DNA of 24,056 nucleotides from an uncultured Chlamydiae bacterium (GTDB taxonomy: Bacteria; Chlamydiota; Chlamydiia; Chlamydiales; Rhabdochlamydiaceae), in NCBI GenBank assembly GCA_903867585.1, contig CAIPRZ010000037.1:1-24056 (forward strand). Reading direction: 5' to 3'. Positions 16,037 through 22,974 of this stretch are shown one piece after another. A program made the translations under genes and the position numbers. The notes under the pieces were generated by a model, which saw only the letters and a program-made list of their open reading frames with translations, was not told the DNA's origin and did no database searches. Positions within the stretch are counted from its first letter, which is position 1, and each line of letters starts with the position of its first letter.

Positions 16037-17428
16037 ATGTCTCGAGCTCTTCATATTTTTTATCAAAATCTTAGATTAAGAGATAATCCCTCTCTTGTTG
16101 AGGCCTGCCATAATGATTCCCTTTTAGCCCTTTATATCCATCAGGAAGGGGGGCGATGGGCTATGGGATCAGCTTCTAAAGTTTGGCTACATAAAAGTTT
16201 AGCTCTTCTTGCATCAAGTCTGAAAGACCACGGTATCCACCTACATCTTGCCAAGGGGGATTTTGTTAAAAAGGTTCTTGAGTATGTGCATGATAATCAA
16301 ATTACAGATGTCTATTTTGATGTTCCTATTGAACCGGGTCTTTTTAATTTTGCAGAGATGAAAAATGGTCTAGAGAAAAAAAATGTCAATTTGCACCTTT
16401 ATTTTCATAGTATTTTATACAGTCCCTCTGAGATCAAGACTCAGGGAGGGGAACCTTATCAGGTGTTTACCCCTTTTTATAATGCGACAAAAAAGTCGAA
16501 AATGCCGGATAAACCTTTACAGGTCCCTTCTAAATTTCCTCATAACATAAAAGCTGAAACTCTTGATTTAGAAGCTTTTCATTTAATACCAAAAATTAAA
16601 TGGCATACCGATTTTGAAAACGTTTTTGAAATAGGGGAAGCGGGAGCTTTAAAAACCCTTGAAGCGTTTTTGAAAAAACGGGTTCATGATTATAAAAAAG
16701 ATCGAGATTTTCCCAATCTAGATGGAACCTCCATGTTATCGCCCCATCTTCATTTTGGAGAAATTTCTCCGCATCAAATTTTTCATAGACTTGATGGTCA
16801 TTCTGAAGAGCCCTATAAAAGGCAACTTATCTGGCGTGAATTTGCCCATCATTTACTCTACCATTTCCCAAAAACTCCCCTTAAGCCTTTAAAAGAAAAA
16901 TATGAACATTTTCCTTGGCATAAAAATGCTGCCCTTTTAAAAAAATGGCAAGAGGGGATGACAGGTTTTCCGATTATCGATGCCGGCATGAGACAACTTT
17001 GGCAAACCGGCTGGATGCATAACCGGGTTAGAATGATTGTGGGTTCTTTTTTAGTAAAAGATCTCATGATACCTTGGCAAGAAGGGGCTGATTGGTTTTG
17101 GGATTGTTTAGTTGATGCCGATCTTGCTAATAATACCCTTGGATGGCAGTGGGTGGCTGGATGTGGGGCCGATGCAGCTCCCTATTTTCGAGTATTTAAT
17201 CCCTACATCCAAAGCGTTAAATTTGACGAAGAGGGAGACTATATAAAACACTTTGTTCCAGAACTTGCAAGACTGGATAAAAAGTATATTCATGCTCCTC
17301 ATGAAGCCCCAAAAGAGGTATTAGAAAAAGCAGGAATTGAGCTTGGCAAAACCTATCCGCGCCCGATGGTTAATCATCAAGAGGCTAAAGATGAGGCCTT
17401 AAAAATTTATTACAAGTGGAATGCATGA
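16037..17428 (+). CDS. phrB: class I deoxyribodipyrimidine (CPD) photolyase
   Basis: The 463-residue flavoprotein splits UV-induced cyclobutane pyrimidine dimers using blue light. The N-terminal antenna-binding Rossmann domain starts at once (ALHIFYQNLRLRDNPSL). The C-terminal FAD domain has WREFAHHLLYHFP, the block TGFPIIDAGMRQLWQTGWMHN, and DADLANNTLGWQWVAG with ADAAPYFRVFNP. Together these include the FAD and lesion contacts and the tryptophans of the electron-transfer chain. A cryptochrome without repair activity is less likely. The ATG sits immediately after the T-run of a terminator and there is no Shine-Dalgarno; no other in-frame start lies upstream. The stop overlaps the next gene as ATGA. 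A photolyase is unexpected in an intracellular bacterium and suggests life stages exposed to light. Confidence 0.93.
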   Translation: MSRALHIFYQNLRLRDNPSLVEACHNDSLLALYIHQEGGRWAMGSASKVWLHKSLALLASSLKDHGIHLHLAKGDFVKKVLEYVHDNQITDVYFDVPIEPGLFNFAEMKNGLEKKNVNLHLYFHSILYSPSEIKTQGGEPYQVFTPFYNATKKSKMPDKPLQVPSKFPHNIKAETLDLEAFHLIPKIKWHTDFENVFEIGEAGALKTLEAFLKKRVHDYKKDRDFPNLDGTSMLSPHLHFGEISPHQIFHRLDGHSEEPYKRQLIWREFAHHLLYHFPKTPLKPLKEKYEHFPWHKNAALLKKWQEGMTGFPIIDAGMRQLWQTGWMHNRVRMIVGSFLVKDLMIPWQEGADWFWDCLVDADLANNTLGWQWVAGCGADAAPYFRVFNPYIQSVKFDEEGDYIKHFVPELARLDKKYIHAPHEAPKEVLEKAGIELGKTYPRPMVNHQEAKDEALKIYYKWNA

Positions 17429-18279
17429 AAGTAGCAATAGCTGGATATACAGGTTTAATAGGAACTCATCTTATTAGCCACCTTGAAAAAAAGGGTTTTA
17501 CGATTGTAAAAATTGATCATGAAAAAGATAGGCTAATACTTAATGCCTCCTGTGAAGATGTGGATGCTGTGATTAACTTGTCTGGTATTAATATTCTCCA
17601 CAGATGGAATGAATCGTTTAAAGGTCATGCACTTTCTTCAAGAGCTGGAACCTCCCATCAAATCAACCATTTTTATGATTTAAAATCTAAAAAACCCAAA
17701 GTGTTTATTTCAGCCTCTGCTATTGGTTATTATGGAGATAGACCAGGGGAGACCCTCATCGAAACTTCTTCTAAGGGCCTTGGTTTTTTAGCCGACTTAA
17801 CAGAAAAGTGGGAAAAATCTACCTTTGATTCACCGATCCATCGTGTTGTGGCTTTTAGGCTCGGGGTTGTCTTAAGTTCAGATGGAGGCATGCTGCCCCG
17901 TCTTGCAAAACTTGTAAAATATAGACTTGGGTGTATTTGTGGCGATCCAAATGCCTATTTAGCCTGGATTCATATCGATGATGTTGTAAGAGCTTTTACA
18001 ACAGCTTTAGAAAGAAGTTCTTACTGCGGTGTTTATAATTTAGTAAGCGAAAATCCATCCACGCAAAAAGAGTTTATGGATACTCTTGCCAACACTTTAA
18101 TGCGAAAAATTTATCTTCGTATGCCAAAATTTTTGGTAAAAATCCTGCTTGGAGAAGCGGCCTCTGTCATTTTAAATGACGCCCATGTTTACCCTAAAAA
18201 TCTTAAGCTGAGCGGATATGATTTTCTTTATCCAGATCTTGATGCGGCGTTTTTTTCTTTAGTGAAGCGAGGGCTTTAA
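17425..18279 (+). CDS. NAD(P)-binding epimerase-like protein, YfcH/TIGR01777 family
   Basis: The 284-residue extended-SDR protein begins with the Rossmann motif VAIAGYTGLIGTHL (GxxGxxG). It has the family block SASAIGYYGDRPGETLIE with the YxxxK-like catalytic area altered, as usual in this group, and then GFLADLTEKWE. FRLGVVLSSDGGMLPRL and AWIHIDDVVRAF are also typical. Members of this family (YfcH, human SDR39U1) have no proven substrate. I chose the ATG at 17425, which overlaps the photolyase stop as ATGA and gives the normal N-terminus. A GTG at 17416 would add three residues. The ATGA junction implies translational coupling with the photolyase. The 3' end overlaps the gene on the other strand by 77 bases. 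Confidence 0.9.
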   Translation: MKVAIAGYTGLIGTHLISHLEKKGFTIVKIDHEKDRLILNASCEDVDAVINLSGINILHRWNESFKGHALSSRAGTSHQINHFYDLKSKKPKVFISASAIGYYGDRPGETLIETSSKGLGFLADLTEKWEKSTFDSPIHRVVAFRLGVVLSSDGGMLPRLAKLVKYRLGCICGDPNAYLAWIHIDDVVRAFTTALERSSYCGVYNLVSENPSTQKEFMDTLANTLMRKIYLRMPKFLVKILLGEAASVILNDAHVYPKNLKLSGYDFLYPDLDAAFFSLVKRGL

Positions 18280-18631
18280 TTTTTAATAATGCGGCGTAGT
18301 AGTTACGAAACATGGCCTCATCATAGGATAAAACAGATTCTACAAGTTTGTGGTATTCTTTAAGATAGCTAATAGCCCTTTCTTTAACTGTTTCTTGTAC
18401 TTGGGCTCCTAAGGCTACTAATTGATCTTTAAACTTATGGTAGGTGCTGCTGGCTTTGCTTTGAGCTTCTTGTATCTGGTTCACGCTTCCTTCTTTGCAT
18501 AAAACAATCAGTTTTCCAGCTTCTAAATCTAGTGTGTGAAGGCAATCAAGAAACTCTTGTTTCTGAATAGAGAGTACTTTTCTTGATCGTCGCGGATGAT
18601 ACTTGCGCATTCTTTTGCCAGGTAGAGTCAT
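18203..18631 (-). CDS. unknown basic, mostly helical protein
   Basis: I do not recognise this 142-residue protein. The first 20 residues are very basic (LPGKRMRKYHPRRSRK). The rest is predicted helical with long amphipathic stretches, including VNQIQEAQSKASSTYHKF and VKERAISYLKEYHKLVE. There is no signal peptide or membrane segment. I chose the ATG at 18631: AAGGA lies 11-12 bases upstream, and a candidate promoter overlaps the TTG at 18688 that would give a longer form. The last 77 bases overlap the epimerase gene on the opposite strand, so its C-terminal tail (KKKTPHQDLDKENHIRSA) shares its DNA with the epimerase C-terminus. The reading frame is long and clean, so I believe it is real. Confidence 0.6.
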   Translation of the reverse strand: MTLPGKRMRKYHPRRSRKVLSIQKQEFLDCLHTLDLEAGKLIVLCKEGSVNQIQEAQSKASSTYHKFKDQLVALGAQVQETVKERAISYLKEYHKLVESVLSYDEAMFRNYYAALLKIKALASLKKKTPHQDLDKENHIRSA

Positions 18632-18659
18632 ATTATTTTGGTTCCTTTTGATAATTTTT

Positions 18660-18688
18660 ACTCTACTCAACGAAAAAAAATAATTCAA
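18660..18688 (-). promoter_or_regulatory. candidate promoter for the unknown helical protein
   Basis: On the minus strand TTGAAT (18688-18683) is followed after 17 bases by TAGAGT (18665-18660). Transcription would begin about 22 bases before the ATG at 18631. Confidence 0.35.
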
Positions 18689-18829
18689 TACTTTATTTAT
18701 TTTTATTTTAAATATCTAAAATTAAATCAAACTAAAACTCTAATTTAGTAATTAATATAATATTAAATTGAATAACAATATAAATTGAGATAAATTGAAC
18801 TTACCGGAGAGAAGAAAGGCGGTTATAAG

Positions 18830-19465
18830 ATGGCAGGTTACAAAGCTTTTTTAAGCATGTGGACAAGTCCTAAAAAGACAATTAGATCAGTTATTAATAC
18901 TAATCCTGATAGCAAATTGTTTCTTTTATCTTTGATTTATGGTCTTCCGATGATGTTTTATTACGCTCAAGGCTCCTCACTTGGGCAAAATTACCAATTA
19001 TCAACGATATTACTTATCTCTTTGATCGGAGCTGTGATTATTGGGTACATCGGGATTAACATAGGTTCAGCACTCCTTTTTATTACCGGTAAATGGATAG
19101 GTGGCAAAGCCTCTTTTAAAGAAGTTCGCGCTTCTGTGGCCTATTCTAATGTGACTAATGTAGTTTCGATCGGGATTTGGTTACTATTAATGACGATGTT
19201 TAGACAAGCGGTTTTTTTAGCCGATTTTCCTTACGCCTCATCTCTTGGTAACTTTGCGGTTATTATGAATGGTATATTTATCGTTCAGCTAGTAGTAGCC
19301 ATCTGGTCGATTGTAATTTTTGTGGCGAGTTTGTCAGAAACGCAAGGTTTTTCTGTCTTCAAATCAATCATCAATACCTTACTACCCATAGGGGTTGTCT
19401 TTGTATTGATTTGGGTTATGGGATTACTTTTCAGCCTACTCGGTTCAGGACCTAAAGTAGGATAA
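18830..19465 (+). CDS. Yip1-domain integral membrane protein
   Basis: The 211-residue protein starts with FLSMWTSPKKTIRSVINTNP, the amphipathic lead-in typical of bacterial Yip1-domain proteins. About five membrane helices follow (near 30-48, 60-85, 108-128, 143-168 and 185-207). Bacterial members have no settled function; some affect envelope or lipid organisation. A purine-rich site (AGAAAGGCGG) precedes the ATG by eight bases. The following exported protein starts 21 bases after the stop, so the two probably form an operon. No clear promoter is visible in the AT-rich gap upstream, apart from a lone TATAAT at 18756-18761. Confidence 0.75.
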   Translation: MAGYKAFLSMWTSPKKTIRSVINTNPDSKLFLLSLIYGLPMMFYYAQGSSLGQNYQLSTILLISLIGAVIIGYIGINIGSALLFITGKWIGGKASFKEVRASVAYSNVTNVVSIGIWLLLMTMFRQAVFLADFPYASSLGNFAVIMNGIFIVQLVVAIWSIVIFVASLSETQGFSVFKSIINTLLPIGVVFVLIWVMGLLFSLLGSGPKVG

Positions 19466-19486
19466 TTAAAATAATGGAGTTCAACA

Positions 19487-20101
19487 ATGTTTGGTAAAAT
19501 TATAGCGGCCCTTGCTTTAAGCCTATGGACCCCATTCATTGTTGAATGTGCTCCAGCAAAAAGCCCTAAAAAAGAGACAGTTAGTCCAAAAACTGATAAA
19601 AAGGCTTCTAAATCAGAATCCCCAAAAGTGGTGGCAAAATCACAAAATAAATGGCAGGATTTTTATTCAGCTAGTGGTTCTTGTGGTTGCAAAATGCCAT
19701 CGGTTCCTGAGCATGTTTCGGAAAAATTCAAAATGCCCGATTCGCCTCATGAACTAAAATATGATGCTTATATTGCTGATCATAATAAAAACTCGGTCTA
19801 TATGCTACTTGTAGCTCAATACCCTGAGCATGTTGATCAATCCTATGCTCAAGCCTCTTTAGAGGGTTTTTTAAACGGGATTTTAAGCTACAACCCTGCA
19901 AACCAGCTGATTTTTGCAGATCTTACCCTTGTTAATGGTCATGAAGCCTTAGACTTTTTTATCCGAGCCGGAGCTGTTTACTTCCGAGGAAGAGCCATGC
20001 TGATTAAAAACAGCCTCTACCTCATGGCAATGGAATGTGAAGCCCCCTCGTATGATGAAGCTCAGTACAATCATTTTATCTCATCCTTTCTTCTTAAGTA
20101 A
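19487..20101 (+). CDS. exported protein with a possible PsbP/Mog1-like domain
   Basis: The 204-residue protein opens with a signal peptide (MFGKIIAALALSLWTPFIVEC), followed by a Lys/Ser/Pro-rich linker at about 23-58. The cysteine at the end of the hydrophobic core does not have a good lipobox, so a lipoprotein is possible but unlikely. SGSCGCKMP (about 62-70) offers a second small cysteine cluster. Residues 70-204 look like one alpha/beta domain. The alternation of a helix (QSYAQASLEGFLNGIL), a strand with LVNGHEALDFF, and RGRAMLIKNSLYLMAMEC recalls PsbP/Mog1-type folds; this is pattern-based. GGAG precedes the ATG by eight bases. It should be periplasmic and may act with the Yip1 protein upstream. 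Confidence 0.6.
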   Translation: MFGKIIAALALSLWTPFIVECAPAKSPKKETVSPKTDKKASKSESPKVVAKSQNKWQDFYSASGSCGCKMPSVPEHVSEKFKMPDSPHELKYDAYIADHNKNSVYMLLVAQYPEHVDQSYAQASLEGFLNGILSYNPANQLIFADLTLVNGHEALDFFIRAGAVYFRGRAMLIKNSLYLMAMECEAPSYDEAQYNHFISSFLLK

Positions 20102-20106
20102 TATCT

Positions 20107-20132
20107 AAAGACCGCTTTATAAGCGGTCTTTT
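20107..20132 (+). terminator. rho-independent terminator after the exported-protein gene
   Basis: AAAGACCGCTT (20107-20117) and AAGCGGTCTTT (20121-20131) pair perfectly over 11 bases around TAT. The T-run is short (20129-20132), but the stem is strong. It begins six bases past the stop. The left arm gives T's on the opposite strand, so it could also stop leftward transcription. Confidence 0.75.
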
Positions 20133-20359
20133 GGGTAATCAAAAAAGAAATTATAACTTCAGCGCGCTCTGTTAAGCATTTAAAATTTAAGTATTTAATT
20201 GAGCTCTTAGTTGAAAATAAAAGCCTAAATTCGATAATTTAAATGGGTTTTTAAAATGCCCCCTTGGGGTTCTTATTGTTAGGTACATAACATTAATTCT
20301 TGAAACATTCTTAATTAAATCATTTTATAAACGAACATTTAAATATTAGGGCATTGTTA
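20133..20359 (+). promoter_or_regulatory. intergenic region with candidate promoter for the RING-finger gene
   Basis: No gene is seen here. TTGAAA (20300-20305) is followed after 18-19 bases by TTTATA/TTATAA (20324-20330), a fair promoter match. Transcription would start about 23 bases before the ATG. AGGG at 20348-20351 is the ribosome-binding site. A small CCCCC-TT-GGGG hairpin (20259-20269) lies further upstream. Confidence 0.35.
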
Positions 20360-21970
20360 ATGAGCATTAATTATACAAAACGGGTTCTAGAGACCTGTGA
20401 TTGGATTCCTGTGGTATCTACAGTCACCAATCTAACTCATCTATTTGCTAGGTGTTTTGATATCAGAAACGATTCATACAAAGTTTATCTAAATAAACAT
20501 GATGTAAAGCAAAATATCTTGAATTTACTTCCTATTATTAATGTTATTAATAAGATTATAGGTACTCTTTTTTACACTAAGGAAACCTGTAAAAACTTAG
20601 AAAAACCCCCTTTATTTCAATCAAATCAGCGTTTATTTACGGCAGATAAAAGATTTGAAGAGGTGCTCTTTGCTCGACAGGTATGTTTAAAAAAATATGC
20701 CACCAACGTCCAGAAGTTATTGTTACAGGATAGACAAACCTTAGAACAATTTGAAAGCCTGGGTTTTCATTTAGAGCCTTCTATAGCCCCTTTACTTAAG
20801 CTAAATTTTGAAGAAAACTTTAAAAATTACGAATTAGCATCTTCTTTGATAGAAAGTCTTAATTTACCTTATGAAAAAAATCTACAGGATATTAGCGGTA
20901 GGCGATTCGACTATTTAGAGCAGCAAATAAAGTCTGCGATTTTGAATTTTGATAAAATGTATGAAGATCTTGCGGGTGCTCGACAAGCTTATTTTAAAGA
21001 ATATGCAACCAAAATTCAGAGATGGTTGATGGAATGTAGACAAACTTTAGATAAATTTGAAAGCCAGGGTTTACATTTAGAGCCTTCAATAGGTCCTTTG
21101 CTTCAGCAAAATTTTGAAGAAACTTTTAAAAATTACGAATTAGCTACTTCTTTTTTAGAAAGTCTTAACCTGCCCATTGAAAAAAATAATGATACTAGTA
21201 GTAAGAGATTCAATCATTTAAAGCAGAAAATACATTTCTTAAGTTTAAACATTGATAAATTGCATCAATCAATAAGGCTTTTTTTAGATCAGGAGGTGCA
21301 GCAGGTTGCTAATCTAAATGACACCAACGAGGGTGATGAATGCCCGTTGTGTCTAGAAAAGTTTCAACCCAATCAATTACGGCCTTGGCATACAAAAGTA
21401 CAAATCACCCATGCTGAACATGCGGCATGTATAGATTGTCTTTCTAAACATATTTTCAATCAAATGACAAATGATTATAACCTTGATTGTCCTCTTTGTA
21501 GAAAAAATATTGAGATAGTGAGCCCTAATAATCGTGGTCAATATCTTCAAATTGATAAAATTATGGCTAATGTTCTTCTTGCAGGTTCTTTAATGAATCT
21601 GTTCGGCTTTTCTACTTTTAATAATTCAATTTTAGATATAACAGCTATGTTTCATGTAATAAATATCATGCTTGGCAATTATCTAAGTACTGATTTATCA
21701 AAGGTTGTTGATTTGATAATTAAACTCAAAATCGTCATGTTAATTTTACTAAATTTAGCTCGATTGTATGTTGAAAAATTTGGGACTATGACGCCTAGCG
21801 ATAAATTTCTATCTACAGTTTTTCCAATAATTTATGTATTCATAGATCTAAATTTGGCAACATCTCTTCTATTTTTTATTGCAAAAATTCCTAATAAATT
21901 TCAAACAGAAGCAGAGATTAAGCAAGCTCTTGAAAATAACGAACTTGAGCTCAGATTAGAAACAGCCTAG
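20360..21970 (+). CDS. RING-finger membrane protein with internal tandem repeat, candidate secreted ubiquitin ligase
   Basis: The 536-residue protein has several parts. Residues 1-75 contain CDWIPVVSTVTNLTHLF and the hydrophobic ILNLLPIINVINKII, but no classical signal peptide. Residues 105-204 and 207-305 are two copies of one helical repeat; both contain LEPSI, NFEE-FKNYELA and ESLNLP. Residues 328-380 form a RING-like zinc site: Cys328, Cys331, His351, His354, Cys357, Cys360, Cys377, Cys380. The C-terminal 140 residues hold about three or four hydrophobic helices. RING domains recruit ubiquitin-loaded E2 enzymes, and bacteria have no ubiquitin, so a host-directed effector is likely (inference). 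The start is the ATG at 20360, with AGGG eight bases upstream. The stop lies seven bases from the convergent beta-barrel gene. Confidence 0.7.
   Translation: MSINYTKRVLETCDWIPVVSTVTNLTHLFARCFDIRNDSYKVYLNKHDVKQNILNLLPIINVINKIIGTLFYTKETCKNLEKPPLFQSNQRLFTADKRFEEVLFARQVCLKKYATNVQKLLLQDRQTLEQFESLGFHLEPSIAPLLKLNFEENFKNYELASSLIESLNLPYEKNLQDISGRRFDYLEQQIKSAILNFDKMYEDLAGARQAYFKEYATKIQRWLMECRQTLDKFESQGLHLEPSIGPLLQQNFEETFKNYELATSFLESLNLPIEKNNDTSSKRFNHLKQKIHFLSLNIDKLHQSIRLFLDQEVQQVANLNDTNEGDECPLCLEKFQPNQLRPWHTKVQITHAEHAACIDCLSKHIFNQMTNDYNLDCPLCRKNIEIVSPNNRGQYLQIDKIMANVLLAGSLMNLFGFSTFNNSILDITAMFHVINIMLGNYLSTDLSKVVDLIIKLKIVMLILLNLARLYVEKFGTMTPSDKFLSTVFPIIYVFIDLNLATSLLFFIAKIPNKFQTEAEIKQALENNELELRLETA
20672..21274 (+). 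repeat. intragenic tandem repeat, two copies of about 300 bp
   Basis: Copy 1 (20672-20971) and copy 2 (20978-21274) start with GCTCGACA and keep a fixed offset of 306 bases. Shared DNA includes TTTGAAAGCC, CATTTAGAGCCTTC, and AAAAATTACGAATTAGC. The DNA identity is high enough to be obvious by eye, so the duplication is in frame and fairly recent. Confidence 0.85.
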
Positions 21971-21977
21971 AATTTTG

Positions 21978-22907
21978 TTAAAATTTAAACATCCCAGAGA
22001 CGGCTGCATAAGGTGCTGATTTAAATTTATAGTAGATAGTGTCTTTATTTTTAGAATTTCTCACCAATAACCAACCCCCGTAGGTATAACCACCAGAAAC
22101 ACCAATATTTAAATGGTAACTGGGGTGATAGTAGAGACCAAGTTCTGTGGTTGGGGCAAAGAGTTCAAAAATACCATTTTTAAATTCTTTGATTCCATTA
22201 TTCATCCGCTGTGGAAAGCGGTAAGGACCCCCAAGCCATTTACCGGCAAGCTCCATATGAAAGGCTTTAAAGGGTTTATAACGGATGGCAATATCAAAAG
22301 GGAAAATAGCAGCTACTTCATACTCTTTGTAGTTCCAATTAAAGCCTAAAATAGGAAGGAAGTAGATGTTTTTTACCCCGGTATACCCCCAAAAACCAGC
22401 ATGAACATGGAAATGATTGGTGGCAAAATATTCACCCCAAAACATGATAGAAATATAGCCACTTTCTTTAATCCCAAAGTTTTGTGTCTGAAAAGACAAG
22501 ACTGTGGCAGAGCTCCATCGCCAGTTTTCAATACCAAGTGAGGTAAAACCGATAGAACCTACAACATAGTCATAGTTTTTGCCCAAAAAGGCGGGATTAG
22601 CATTCCAATTGAGATTTTCACCATAGGTTCCAAGAGCTAAATTTAAAAAATGTTCTGGATTCAGAGTATAGGTATAATTAATCCCTGCATCATATTCAGA
22701 ATATTTAAGTTTAGTCCCTTTTAGGTGGGTGTTTTTTATCGTAGCCCCTTTAGCTTGTCTATAAAAGCCTTCAACAAAAATAGGATGTTTATCATCCATA
22801 TTTCGGTAATCTGGCATGAGTACGTAGGATGAGGAAAGTAATAAAAGGGGAATAAGACAGGCTCTCACAAAATACCCATTACTGTTTTTTTTCAATCTAT
22901 GACACAA
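21978..22907 (-). CDS. putative outer-membrane beta-barrel protein
   Basis: This protein of up to 309 residues has a basic N-terminus and a hydrophobic stretch (CLIPLLLLSSSYVLM) that can serve as a signal peptide. The rest is rich in aromatic and alternating polar/hydrophobic residues (YDAGINYTYTL, NIYFLPILGFNWNY, IAIRYKP, HLNIGVSGGYTYGG) and ends in Phe. All this is typical of outer-membrane barrels of about 12-14 strands. I do not recognise a specific family; DUF6268-type barrels are a possible match. The start is uncertain: no ATG lies in frame. The candidates are TTG at 22907 or TTG at 22895, and the only strong Shine-Dalgarno (AAAGGAG, 22930-22924) lies 16 bases before the first. Confidence 0.65.
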   Translation of the reverse strand: MCHRLKKNSNGYFVRACLIPLLLLSSSYVLMPDYRNMDDKHPIFVEGFYRQAKGATIKNTHLKGTKLKYSEYDAGINYTYTLNPEHFLNLALGTYGENLNWNANPAFLGKNYDYVVGSIGFTSLGIENWRWSSATVLSFQTQNFGIKESGYISIMFWGEYFATNHFHVHAGFWGYTGVKNIYFLPILGFNWNYKEYEVAAIFPFDIAIRYKPFKAFHMELAGKWLGGPYRFPQRMNNGIKEFKNGIFELFAPTTELGLYYHPSYHLNIGVSGGYTYGGWLLVRNSKNKDTIYYKFKSAPYAAVSGMFKF

Positions 22908-22958
22908 AGCCGTTTTTTTTCTACTCCTTTACTCTGAAATAATATAAGAAAAATTTAA

Positions 22959-22974
22959 TAGATTTTGAAATCTA
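22959..22974 (-). terminator. weak terminator-like hairpin after rnhC
   Basis: Read on the minus strand, TAGATTT and AAATCTA pair around two bases (in practice a six-pair stem with a four-base loop). It overlaps the rnhC stop codon, and TTAAATTTTTC follows. The stem is AT-only, so its strength is doubtful. Confidence 0.3.

Noticed and set aside
19539..19757. Alternative-frame basic 72-codon frame inside the exported-protein gene
   Set aside because: The Lys-rich composition comes from reading the Lys/Ser/Pro linker in another frame, and the host gene has a good signal peptide and ribosome-binding site.
20259..20280. CCCCC-TT-GGGG followed by TTCTTATTGTT as a terminator
   Set aside because: The loop would be only two or three bases, the stem is four pairs and the T-run is interrupted; a good terminator already lies at 20107.
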